The notes under the pieces are model-generated. The model searched no databases, was not told the DNA's origin, and saw nothing but the letters and a program-made list of their open reading frames with translations. This document shows, piece by piece, positions 14,388 to 22,549 of a stretch of 32,789 bases of DNA (its first letter is position 1; every line of letters starts with the position of its first letter). A program made the translations under genes and the position numbers. This DNA is from JAKAKT01 sp041305385 (GTDB lineage Archaea > Micrarchaeota > Micrarchaeia > Burarchaeales > JAKAKT01): contig JBFYLO010000077.1 of the NCBI GenBank assembly GCA_041305385.1, positions 1 to 32,789 on the forward strand, given 5' to 3'.

Positions 14388-16853
14388 TCACTTGAATCGG
14401 ATCCACCGCTTCTCGAATTCAGTCCCTTTCCACTGCTTAATCATCGCGTATTCCTTATCGACCACTTTGTGTTCCACCACTATGTCCGCTTCCATCTCCA
14501 GTTTCGAGAGGAATTCGGAGGTGAGCTTTTCGTTCAGTTCGACTCGGAATATGCCGATAGTCTTGGCTTTATTCAGTTTTATCATGTTGAACCCAATGAA
14601 TTCGGAAGATACGTCCGCTCCCTGTGCCAGTGCCATCTTTCCGAAGAAAGAGAAATAAACTGCGGCGAAAGTCTCCTGTTCAAGCAACTCGGAGAGCTTT
14701 ATCCCAACTTTTGTGAAATCCTGCTCGACCTCGGCTATCTTAACATTATCCATATTGCGGATATTCCGCTTGAAAAGGGGAACCGTTTCCTCGGCTTTCA
14801 GCGTGAGGACCAGAACATTCCCCCGATTCCCAATGGCCCGGTTCAGAATCTCATAAACGTTCTTTTCAGTTTTGCTCTCAGGCGGCCCCTCTATCAGCAC
14901 CGAAGAGCCTGCAGGCACCTGGGGCAGGCTGAAGCTCTTTTCCATTGCCCTGAGCAGTGCTTTCAAAGCGTAGATGAAGAAGATTATGAGGAGCAATCCC
15001 CCGATGATTGCCAGGACCAGCTGCCCCAACAGGGTATAAACCTGGGCCATTATCCTGTCGAATAATCCACTGTCCGCCGTGCTTTGCGGGTCAGTTATCA
15101 CTTCCACAGTGGCCGTTGTCTTATAACTCTCGTAGGTTGCAGTAACTGTAAAATTCCCCGCCTCCTTCGGTGCAATGAACGCCCCCAGTTGGTCGATGTA
15201 GCCCCCATCCGCGCTCCAGGCTATCTCCGATGGATTCAGTGCAACTGCGTTGCCGTCCTTGTCATAGCCTCTTGCGGTGAAAATTACCTTTTCGCCGTAA
15301 TTGACAATCCCCTGGGAATAGAAAATCTCTATGCGCACTGCAGGCCCGGGCATTACGGTTACCGGGACAGAGGTGGCAATCGTTTTTACCCCATCATTGT
15401 AAACAATCCTGATGACCCCCCCTCCGACCTTCTTGGCTTCGAACAGGACTTTTGTGCCTAAAGTGAAGTTCGTTCCCAAGGTGGCGTTTGTCCCATCTGC
15501 AGGCCGCAGTTTTCCAATATCCCCGTCCAACGCCCACATGACTGAGACGTTCTCTTCCTCACCAGTTTCATACTTTCCAAATGCCGTGAAGACTCCGCCC
15601 TTGCCTTGCTCAAAAGACTGGTTTCCCCTTATCCCCACCACCGTCATCGCGACATACTCCGAACACTCGTTTATCTTGCATTTTTTTGTGCAGCATTCGG
15701 AATTCGCAAAACACCACTCGCCGATGGCTTTGCATTCAGGCGGGGTTTTGCAAACGTAGTTCAGGCAAACCCCCCCGCAGCACTCGCCCGTGGAGCCGCA
15801 GGTCTCGTCCATCTTCCTGCAGTTGAGCGGGGGCGAACAGATGTAGCCTTTGCACAGTCCTGAGCAGCAATCCCCGGGGTAGGAACAACTTTGGCCATTT
15901 AGCTTGCACTGGTAATCGACGCAAGTCGAACCGATGCAGCTCATGGAGCAGCATTCCAAAGACGAGGAACAGGATTCTCCGGTGTCCTTGCAGGATTGGG
16001 AATAGCACTCGGAGCCGATACAGAAGCCGGAGCAGCAGTCCTGGTTCGCGGAGCAGTCGTCCCCGAGGTTTTTGCACTCTGTCATTGTACTGCACACGGA
16101 ATTCCTGCAGAAACCCGAGCAGCATTCGAGGCCCGTTGAGCAGCTTTGGCCAAGCTCCGTGCACACTTTCCCCAGTGTGCATACGTTGTTGATGCAGTAG
16201 GCATTGCAGCATTCAGAGCTGATTGAGCATGGTGCATGGAGACTTTTACACCCAGAAACGGCACTAACACAAACAGAGTTCTGGCATATGTTCGAGCAGC
16301 ATTGGGAACTCAAGGAGCAGAGATTTCCGTTGTCCATGCACGCAGAAGTCGTACACCCCGCATCCAGGCATTGATAGCCGCCACTGCTCGTCAGGCAGCA
16401 ATTCCCCGAGCAGCAGTCAGAAGAAGATGAGCATGAGCTGCTCGTCATGTAGCAATGAGGTCCGCCATCGACGTTGCACGTGTTGTCCGAGAAACAGCAA
16501 ATGTTGCCGTTGCAGCAAATTCCCCCCGAATTACAAACAGTCCCGCTGTCACTCACGCAGGTGTTAGGGGACAACAAAACGCCCTCATAAGGAGACGTAC
16601 AAGAATCTGATCTAGCGCAATATATGCCACCATCGTAACAATATTGACATCCACTTTCAGAATCCTCCGCGCATCCCAGGTTTATTCCGTCTATAATTAC
16701 ATGCTGCAACATGGGCATTATCGTGTTCCTATCGTTATAAACCGCAGTAATGGAGGGATACGAACTCGATTGAGAATAACCCACTTGAACAAACAGGATA
16801 AGAGCAAACAAAGCAACAGCGAGACCCGTTCCAATCGAGCGCGAAAGCATCAA
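14388..16853 (-). CDS. Membrane protein with eight knottin-like repeats and an intracellular RecA/KaiC-like domain
   Basis: 821 residues. An N-terminal signal peptide (about 1-28) leads into an extracellular Cys-rich region. Residues 61-171 hold irregular Cys motifs, and 172-397 hold eight tandem 24-residue repeats with strict spacing C-x6-C-x5-C-C-x3-C-x4-C. Next come two Ig-like beta domains (about 400-590; bacterial Ig-like phrasing such as 'FTARGYDKDGNAVALN'), one transmembrane helix (about 606-630) and a cytoplasmic domain (about 640-821). The last aligns by eye with the neighbouring KaiC-like ATPase: 'VPAGSSVLIEGPPESKTEKN' sits where KaiC has 'IPKGSMVLLSGSAGAGKT', so the P-loop is degenerate. 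The architecture suggests a receptor or adhesin signalling to, or anchored by, a RecA-type partner. A TATA box at 16870-16880 implies a leaderless or near-leaderless start; the second Met at 16850 is possible. Confidence 0.85.
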   Translation of the reverse strand: MMLSRSIGTGLAVALFALILFVQVGYSQSSSYPSITAVYNDRNTIMPMLQHVIIDGINLGCAEDSESGCQYCYDGGIYCARSDSCTSPYEGVLLSPNTCVSDSGTVCNSGGICCNGNICCFSDNTCNVDGGPHCYMTSSSCSSSSDCCSGNCCLTSSGGYQCLDAGCTTSACMDNGNLCSLSSQCCSNICQNSVCVSAVSGCKSLHAPCSISSECCNAYCINNVCTLGKVCTELGQSCSTGLECCSGFCRNSVCSTMTECKNLGDDCSANQDCCSGFCIGSECYSQSCKDTGESCSSSLECCSMSCIGSTCVDYQCKLNGQSCSYPGDCCSGLCKGYICSPPLNCRKMDETCGSTGECCGGVCLNYVCKTPPECKAIGEWCFANSECCTKKCKINECSEYVAMTVVGIRGNQSFEQGKGGVFTAFGKYETGEEENVSVMWALDGDIGKLRPADGTNATLGTNFTLGTKVLFEAKKVGGGVIRIVYNDGVKTIATSVPVTVMPGPAVRIEIFYSQGIVNYGEKVIFTARGYDKDGNAVALNPSEIAWSADGGYIDQLGAFIAPKEAGNFTVTATYESYKTTATVEVITDPQSTADSGLFDRIMAQVYTLLGQLVLAIIGGLLLIIFFIYALKALLRAMEKSFSLPQVPAGSSVLIEGPPESKTEKNVYEILNRAIGNRGNVLVLTLKAEETVPLFKRNIRNMDNVKIAEVEQDFTKVGIKLSELLEQETFAAVYFSFFGKMALAQGADVSSEFIGFNMIKLNKAKTIGIFRVELNEKLTSEFLSKLEMEADIVVEHKVVDKEYAMIKQWKGTEFEKRWIRFK
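15663..16340 (-). repeat. Eight tandem 24-residue cystine-knot-type repeats
   Basis: Protein residues 172-195, 202-225, 231-254, 260-283, 288-311, 316-339, 345-368 and 374-397 each show C-x6-C-x5-CC-x3-C-x4-C, separated by 4-6 residue linkers. The spacing matches the inhibitor-cystine-knot pattern and is within one residue in one loop of omega-conotoxins. Sequence between the cysteines is variable, so the cysteine framework is under selection. Confidence 0.9.
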
Positions 16854-16869
16854 ACCCTATGGGCACAAC

Positions 16870-16880
16870 TATATATTTAA
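16870..16880. promoter_or_regulatory. Shared near-symmetric TATA element for a divergent gene pair
   Basis: TATATATTTAA reads as TTAAATATATA on the other strand. On the minus strand it lies about 20-25 bases before the start of the knottin-repeat protein. On the plus strand it is about 30 bases before the KaiC-like ATG. The whole intergenic gap is only 57 bases, so one TATA element may serve both. Confidence 0.5.
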
Positions 16881-16910
16881 CTCTGTCCATTGTTCTAGCC
16901 GGTGTTCATT

Positions 16911-17675
16911 ATGTTTGATAGAGTAAAGACTCACATTCCGGGATTCGACGACCTTGTGAATGGCGGAATACCGAAAGGCTCCATGGTTCTGTTGTCCGGT
17001 TCAGCTGGAGCCGGAAAAACCATATTCGCCCTGCAATACCTCTACAACGGGGCGATGAAAGAGAACGAGCGGGGGCTCTATCTCTCCTTTGAGGAGTCAA
17101 GAGAGAGCATAATGCTCCAAGCCAAAGTCCTCGGCTGGGACCTCGAGCAGCTTGAAAAAAAGGGCCTAATCAGGGTTCAGAGCATATCGCTTACGAAAGA
17201 CTCAGTAGCAAAGGTGAACAAAACAATCGAAACGACTGTGAGCGATTTCAAGCCCCAGCGCCTGGTTTTCGACTCGATATCGATATTCGGCATTTTTGCC
17301 GAGTTTATCACCGATATCTCGGCTCTGGCTGTTTTGGGTGTCACCAACAAGGACAACATAATCCTCCCCAGGAGCGAAATAATGACCCGGAAGGCTGTTG
17401 CGGAAGTGATTGAAAACATTTCGAAGATGGGCGCCACATCGGTAATAATTTCGGAATTGCCCGTTGATTCCAAATGGCTGAGCAGGGATACGATTTCCGA
17501 ATTCCTGGTGGATGGCGTAGTGAAGCTCGAATATAGTGGAGGCGACAAGCCCAGGTCAATCATTGTCGCAAAAATGAGGAAAACGAAAATCGACAACTGC
17601 GCGAGGCCTTTCGACCTTACCGAGCAGGGGATAAAGATATACGGCAAGGAGAAAGTCTACGCTTCCAAAGAGTGA
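16911..17675 (+). CDS. KaiC-like RecA-superfamily ATPase
   Basis: Single-domain KaiC/RadA-related ATPase (KaiC domain, GvpD/RAD55 group). The N-terminus 'HIPGFDDLVNGGIPKGS' is the usual lead-in. Walker A is GSAGAGKT (residues 30-37), 'GLYLSFEES' follows as in KaiC, and the Walker-B-like 'RLVFDSISIF' comes later. The length is 255 residues from the ATG at 16911, which has GGTG at good spacing; a GTG at 16902 is also in frame. In archaea such proteins act in signalling and in motility regulation, but most are uncharacterised. It is divergent from the membrane protein whose cytoplasmic domain resembles it, so hetero-oligomerisation is an attractive hypothesis. It converges with the protease gene, 5 bases between stops. 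Confidence 0.9.
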   Translation: MFDRVKTHIPGFDDLVNGGIPKGSMVLLSGSAGAGKTIFALQYLYNGAMKENERGLYLSFEESRESIMLQAKVLGWDLEQLEKKGLIRVQSISLTKDSVAKVNKTIETTVSDFKPQRLVFDSISIFGIFAEFITDISALAVLGVTNKDNIILPRSEIMTRKAVAEVIENISKMGATSVIISELPVDSKWLSRDTISEFLVDGVVKLEYSGGDKPRSIIVAKMRKTKIDNCARPFDLTEQGIKIYGKEKVYASKE

Positions 17676-17680
17676 ACATT

Positions 17681-18682
17681 TTATATCAGGCTCTGGGCCA
17701 ACCATACCAATGCGAGCGCGAGCAGCGCCCCAGCGGAGATGGGCGGAAGGGCCGGCAGGAAGGTCCTTCTAGAGAACACATAATTAAGGGTGAAATATAA
17801 CCCGATGCACGCACCTGCTGTGGAAGCGAGGGCAAGCCAAATCCCGCCGAACTTCAGGGCTGAAACCCCGAGCATCAGGGGAATCGCCATGTCCCCGGTC
17901 CCGAGCTCAAGGTGCCTCTTTTCCTCTATATACTCCTTGGGAGGCTCGACTTTCGCATAGGCTGCGGGAACCCTCTTTCCTGAAGCCTTCAACTCCCTCA
18001 CTTGGGCTTTCAGCTTCGCCTCAGCCTCCTCCTTCATTTTCTGTTTTTCCCCATCAGTCGCCTTCCTCTTGTGTATCGATTCGACGCTCACCGAGAACGA
18101 CATGCTCCTCTTGCTCATCTCCCTTGCCATGGTGAGCATGTGCTTCGTGAAGAACACTGCAACCACATCGTAAATCGAGAGCCCGACTATGAACAGCACT
18201 GCAGGGAACAATTCGAGCGAGAACCCGAAAACCGCACCGACCCCTGCGCTCGATATCACTGCAGTTGCGTTTTTCAGCGCAGGAATCCTGTATTTGAGGA
18301 AAGCGAGAGCAAGGGCAAGCACAAGCGCCCAGAGTTCCGGGAGCGCAAGAAACGGGTTTATCAAATAGAGCGGGCCCGAGAGCATGTAAAGCAGCGCATA
18401 GAACACTATGAACGAGGCGAAAAACACGATGAACGCCTCGAGTCCCTTGAAAATGAAAATTCCCTTATAGAACTTAATCAGCAATATGAGGAAAACAGCC
18501 CCGAGAATTACGACGAATAGGAAGTATAAGGAGTTGTAGGGGCTTCCAGCATCCTTGGAGGGCGCGACATTGAGTCCCGAGAAATCCTCCTGGTTGGCAG
18601 GTGCAATCATTATGGCCCCGACCAGGAGGCCCAGCAGCTGGACCACAAGGAACATGGAGATTACTGAGGTTATTTCCTTCAT
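17681..18682 (-). CDS. Presenilin/signal-peptide-peptidase family intramembrane aspartyl protease
   Basis: Archaeal presenilin homologue (PSH) of 333 residues with about nine membrane helices. The catalytic aspartates are D172 in 'GLSIYDVVAVFF' (YD motif) and D264 in 'LGTGDMAIPLML' (GxGD motif). The C-terminal PAL motif is at residues 310-312 ('FLPALPP'). A long charged cytoplasmic loop with a Lys/Glu-rich helix separates the two catalytic helices, as in presenilins. The enzyme cleaves substrates within membrane helices. The GTGGT ribosome site precedes the ATG. It lies 26 bases after the MCM stop on the same strand, so it is probably co-transcribed. Substrates are unknown; single-pass proteins such as its knottin-repeat neighbour are possible. 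Confidence 0.93.
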   Translation of the reverse strand: MKEITSVISMFLVVQLLGLLVGAIMIAPANQEDFSGLNVAPSKDAGSPYNSLYFLFVVILGAVFLILLIKFYKGIFIFKGLEAFIVFFASFIVFYALLYMLSGPLYLINPFLALPELWALVLALALAFLKYRIPALKNATAVISSAGVGAVFGFSLELFPAVLFIVGLSIYDVVAVFFTKHMLTMAREMSKRSMSFSVSVESIHKRKATDGEKQKMKEEAEAKLKAQVRELKASGKRVPAAYAKVEPPKEYIEEKRHLELGTGDMAIPLMLGVSALKFGGIWLALASTAGACIGLYFTLNYVFSRRTFLPALPPISAGALLALALVWLAQSLI

Positions 18683-18708
18683 CCGACCACGCGGCCGAAA
18701 ACCGGCCT

Positions 18709-21700
18709 CTAATCATACTGTTTAACAAGCTTAATAAAACCAGGCTTGGGCTTGAACAGTTCTCCCTTCATAATAAGGTCCTCGATAAGCCTTCTCGCAG
18801 TAATCGGGTCGACATTGTAGCTCTCAGACTGCTCTATGACCTTCCCTATCTCCACCATGTCGAACTCGCGCTGCAAATCCTTTACGAGCCCGAGAATGAC
18901 GTTCACCTTTTCTACCCTTGACTTGGGCTGGCCCGTAGCCACTATGTCGACGTCAATCTTGCCGGTCTCCTTATCGAGCGCAATCTGCCTCAGCACGAAA
19001 TCGTTCAGTTTCACCGCGAGATCGGCATCCGCGAGCTCCACCAGGTCGCTCAGCCTCGCCTTCGCCGAGGCCTCGGAGAGCCTTATCATCCCCTCGATAT
19101 ACCTCGGGGTGATGGGCACGGTCCCCTGGGAGGCGCCCATCCTCCTCATCTCCACGTAATATTCCTTTATCCTCTCGTTCGCTTCCTTGGAGAGCTTGGG
19201 CCGGATATACTTTCTGGCATAGGCGATGTACTTCCTCATCATGTCATGCGGGATAATCGTCTCGTCTTTTTCCAGGAGGTTGATTTTCAGGGAAGCTGCC
19301 TCGTGGGAGCGCAGTATGTGCTCGGCAAGCTTCCTGTCCTTCTCCTCGTCCATGATGTCCTTTATCGGAAATATCAAGTCAAACCTGGAGAGAAGTGTAT
19401 TCGGAATGTTGAACTGCTCTCCCGGCAGTTTGTTCGGGTCGAATCTTCCGAACTTCGGGTTCGCAGCAGCCAGCACCGAGGTCTTCGCCTTGAACCTCGC
19501 AACGATGCCCGCTTTCGCGACCGAGACAGTCTGGCTCTCCATGACCTCGTGCATGGCAGCCCTCTCCTCCTCTTCAATCTTGTCGAACTCGTCGACGGCG
19601 ACCATCCCCCCGCTCGCGAGCACGAGGGCGCCGGCCTTCAGGGTCCACCCCCCGTCGCTGAGGTCGTCCCTCTCGGCAGCGGCAGTCAGCCCGACCCCGC
19701 TCACGCTCTTTCCGCTGACATAGATGCTCTTTGGGGCAAGGTCAGTTATGTACTGCAGAATCCTCGTGTTATGGACTATCATCCCGTTTGCGATGAAGTT
19801 GTGCGACGGCTCAACCTGCAAGTCGTATACCCACCCGTCTTTCGATTCCACTTCCTCAACCCGCACCACTTTATCCCAGAAAATGTCTGAATTTGCGAGC
19901 ATCGAAAGAAGGGAAACGTTATCCACAATCCCGTTTTGGACAGAACTAAAGCCCCGGAGTCTCCGTTCAAAGGCACGAGCGACTTTTCGTAACATTTGGC
20001 GCGAGGGGTTCCGGTCCCCTCTTTCAAAATGCTGGTAAGTGGACCTCGGAATCCCAAAGTCAAACTGAGTCATCGAGAGCGCAATCCGGATTTTCTTGAG
20101 CATGCTTTTCAGGTTTGGAATCACGTCAATGTTGGTGTTGAAATTCCTCCCGACCAGTGCGCTTTGCAGCTTCCTCATTTTCTCGGCAGAAGCGAAGCCT
20201 ATACGCTCCTGGAATAGTTTCACATTCTCTCCGCTTACGCACAGCCGGTAATATTCCGTTTTTTTGTGTGTTGGCGAGTTAGTTGCCCTGGAATGCGTTT
20301 CATGGAGCTGCGAAATTATCCCAAACCTAAGCAAAAGTATCTGCACCTGTTCCAAAAGTTCCCTGCTATAAGATACCGCATAAATCCCCCTGCTGCCCCC
20401 GATCGAGCCCTCGCAGTCGAAATAAGCCTTGATGAACTCCCTGAGCACATCGTTTTGGCTTTTGAGGACTTCGTTCGGCACTCTCTTTCCTTGGGAATCC
20501 GCAAGCATCCCCATTTTCTCAAGAATGCCTCCGAGTTCAACTGAAAAAGCAGAAGCGCTTCGCACGCCATTTCGCTTATCAATTTTCAAGCTTGTCTTTA
20601 GCCCGAATTCAGAAAGGAGCGAATTCCTAAAATCTTCGAGCAATACGTCGTCATTGTTTGTGAGGCTTATCTCATACGATGGGCCAATCCTGCGCACATA
20701 GCCGTCGCCCATAAGATAGCCGAGAATCCTCGCGAAAGCCGGACTGACGAATTCTGGAATCATTATGTGGTTTGCATTGGTTTTCCCCTTCATGGTTGCA
20801 GGAAGCGGCTGCAGGCTTCCTTTCACCGGCAAGGTGCGCGGAGTTGCAATAAATTCCCCGCCCCTGAGGTCTTCCGCTTTTTTGGCCATTACGACTCCGT
20901 CTTGCAAAACGAAAAACGGATGAACCGGCGTGGTCGTGACGTTTTTGCCAGTCGAAGTCCTGACCTTGAATAGATGTTCGGGAGCCTCAAGCTTGCAGAA
21001 AACAAGCGCCTTTTCGTTCTCAATCTTCCCATCCGGGTCGAGCGATAATATGTCGTGGTTGCTCCTCGCATAAACCCCGTCCTCCATCCGCTCAACTGTT
21101 TTTTTCGCTAATTCGGCTTCAACAATGTCTTCGATTCTTTCGATAGATCCATCGGCTAGGACCACTTTCGTGTTTCCTTCGACGCATTTCGCACTTCCCG
21201 GGTCTCCGATGAGCAGGATGTGGATGTCGCTCCTGATGCTGCCCCCCTCAGGCAGCTTTTTGTCCGGGGTCCCGCCGAAAAGCTGGAGCGCGACTCCCGC
21301 CTTAATCTCGTCATGCCCGTAAATGGAAGGCGCAATGGACTTCACGAGCTTCTCGAAAATCCTCGGGTCCTTCGAAAGCTCTATGACCTTCCCAACGTCC
21401 TCCTTGTTAAGCTCGACTTCCTCGAACTCCCTCTGCACTTTCTGGATTTGAATCACTTCGATATGCTTGGAATAGGAGTCGCCTTTTCCAGGTATGGGCG
21501 GCCGTATCCTCAGAATCCCGCTTATCTCGACAGTATCCCCCGGAATCATCGTATTCACGAGGTCGTCCTCCATCCAGAGCTCGATGTGGCTCGCCGGCGC
21601 CCCCCCGTGCAGCCTTTCGAGAAGCTCCTGCATCTCGGCCTTCTGCAAATCCACGAAATAGGACTCCTCCTCGTTGAGTTCGAGGGCCCTCCGCTTGCAG

Positions 21701-22182
21701 GCGTCGCACACCTGCGGGACAATAGTTTTCTTGGTCATGGGCACCTTGTGGACTGTCTCGCACTTGGCGCATTTGTAAACGGCAATCTTGACCCTGGGCC
21801 TGACCTCCGCCCGCTTGGTAATCACGCCTTGGAGCGAAATCAGCTTTTCTATCTGGAGGGACCCGACATCCTGAATCAGGAGCTCCTTCTCCCTAGGGGG
21901 GTTGAAGAACCTGACATGGGGCTCGAACTTTATCCCGCCCTCCACCTTGTCCCTGCTGAGCTCGGAGGAAGCGAGCCTCGCGGCCTCTATGGCGACATCC
22001 GGCTTGTCCACGAGAAAGTCGGCCAGCTTGTAATCGAATCTTCCCAGCTCCGCGCAGTCCACTTCGAAGCTCTTCTTCTCCGGGTAGTTCATGGCCACCA
22101 GTTCTATGGACTCCACGAGCTTCGGGCTCGACTCAAAGAACTCGCGGAACCTCTCAACATAGGGCGTTATATCCTCGGCCAT
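18709..22182 (-). CDS. mcm: MCM replicative helicase, interrupted by an intein
   Basis: Hexameric DNA helicase of archaeal replication. The N-terminal part carries a four-cysteine zinc site ('YKCAKC' ... 'VCDACKRR') and the OB-fold. Walker A is 'GDPGSAK' split from the next Thr by a 473-residue intein. After the intein come 'GGMVAVDEFDKI' (Walker B), 'AAANPKFGRFD' (sensor 1), 'LLSRFDLIF' (arginine finger) and a C-terminal winged helix. The spliced protein would be about 684 residues, normal for archaeal MCM. A GTG at 22191 is in frame, but the ATG at 22182 (MAEDITPY) is preferred: a TATA box at 22203-22212 predicts initiation at the ATG itself, a leaderless transcript. The helicase is active only after splicing. 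Confidence 0.97.
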   Translation of the reverse strand: MAEDITPYVERFREFFESSPKLVESIELVAMNYPEKKSFEVDCAELGRFDYKLADFLVDKPDVAIEAARLASSELSRDKVEGGIKFEPHVRFFNPPREKELLIQDVGSLQIEKLISLQGVITKRAEVRPRVKIAVYKCAKCETVHKVPMTKKTIVPQVCDACKRRALELNEEESYFVDLQKAEMQELLERLHGGAPASHIELWMEDDLVNTMIPGDTVEISGILRIRPPIPGKGDSYSKHIEVIQIQKVQREFEEVELNKEDVGKVIELSKDPRIFEKLVKSIAPSIYGHDEIKAGVALQLFGGTPDKKLPEGGSIRSDIHILLIGDPGSAKCVEGNTKVVLADGSIERIEDIVEAELAKKTVERMEDGVYARSNHDILSLDPDGKIENEKALVFCKLEAPEHLFKVRTSTGKNVTTTPVHPFFVLQDGVVMAKKAEDLRGGEFIATPRTLPVKGSLQPLPATMKGKTNANHIMIPEFVSPAFARILGYLMGDGYVRRIGPSYEISLTNNDDVLLEDFRNSLLSEFGLKTSLKIDKRNGVRSASAFSVELGGILEKMGMLADSQGKRVPNEVLKSQNDVLREFIKAYFDCEGSIGGSRGIYAVSYSRELLEQVQILLLRFGIISQLHETHSRATNSPTHKKTEYYRLCVSGENVKLFQERIGFASAEKMRKLQSALVGRNFNTNIDVIPNLKSMLKKIRIALSMTQFDFGIPRSTYQHFERGDRNPSRQMLRKVARAFERRLRGFSSVQNGIVDNVSLLSMLANSDIFWDKVVRVEEVESKDGWVYDLQVEPSHNFIANGMIVHNTRILQYITDLAPKSIYVSGKSVSGVGLTAAAERDDLSDGGWTLKAGALVLASGGMVAVDEFDKIEEEERAAMHEVMESQTVSVAKAGIVARFKAKTSVLAAANPKFGRFDPNKLPGEQFNIPNTLLSRFDLIFPIKDIMDEEKDRKLAEHILRSHEAASLKINLLEKDETIIPHDMMRKYIAYARKYIRPKLSKEANERIKEYYVEMRRMGASQGTVPITPRYIEGMIRLSEASAKARLSDLVELADADLAVKLNDFVLRQIALDKETGKIDVDIVATGQPKSRVEKVNVILGLVKDLQREFDMVEIGKVIEQSESYNVDPITARRLIEDLIMKGELFKPKPGFIKLVKQYD
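19768..21186 (-). other. Intein in the MCM P-loop with LAGLIDADG endonuclease and HTH
   Basis: Residues 336-808 of the 1160-residue reading from the upstream GTG. It begins with the splice Cys (CVEGNTKV), has block-B-like 'TTTPVHPFF', and ends with 'GMIVHN' followed by Thr as the +1 nucleophile: a class 1 intein with all splice residues present. LAGLIDADG blocks are 'RILGYLMGDGY' (about 488-498) and 'REFIKAYFDCEGSI' (about 584-597). An XRE-like helix-turn-helix (about 697-740, 'MTQFDFGIPRSTYQHFERG') lies before the C-terminal splice blocks. The homing endonuclease looks intact, so the element may still be mobile. Confidence 0.95.
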
Positions 22183-22202
22183 CGTAATCACAAATCATTT
22201 TT

Positions 22203-22212
22203 CGTTAAAATA
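22203..22212 (-). promoter_or_regulatory. TATA-like box of the mcm gene
   Basis: TATTTTAACG on the minus strand is centred about 26 bases upstream of the ATG at 22182, the standard distance to initiation, implying a leaderless mcm transcript. This supports the choice of ATG over the GTG 9 bases upstream. Confidence 0.5.
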
Positions 22213-22549
22213 CTCTAGCAGAGGTGTTTTCCAATGCTCGTCCTTTCTCGTCTTCAACTTTTCTTTTTCCCACGCACGACTCCCCTTTGAAACCGAACCT
22301 ATAAATTAGTTCTCGAAATTCCGCTACCCCGAATGAATTTTCGATTCAAGGGCATTCTAAGGCTCCGTTTGCCAATTTCCGTCCCTAAATAGGCCCATTT
22401 TTCTGAATTAAAGGGCAAGCACTTCGATTTCAAATTCCAAGTCTCATCCAAATTGCCCAAACTCCCGGTTTTTCGAAAATCCCATTTAAAAAAGATTTAT
22501 ATTCTTGAATCGGCACGTAGTATTACTCATTCTTGAAAGGGGTGGTTGG
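22213..22549. other. Intergenic region with an orphan TATA box and the promoter of the first helical paralogue
   Basis: No gene is visible. CCTATAAATTAG preceded by CCGAA (22294-22309) looks like a BRE/TATA for a plus-strand start near 22330 that no ORF explains. A second box, TTTATATT (22496-22503), is correctly placed for the gene at 22550, whose ribosome site GGGGTGGTTGG directly precedes its ATG. The remainder is AT-rich without clear repeats. Confidence 0.45.

Noticed and set aside
15736..16212. ORF of 158 codons in another frame of the knottin repeats
   Set aside because: It arises from the repetitive Cys codons of the real gene; the translation shows no conserved spacing of its own.
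21220..22218. Plus-strand ORF of 332 codons
   Set aside because: Antisense shadow of the MCM N-terminal half; the protein has no recognisable feature and only reflects codon bias of the real gene.
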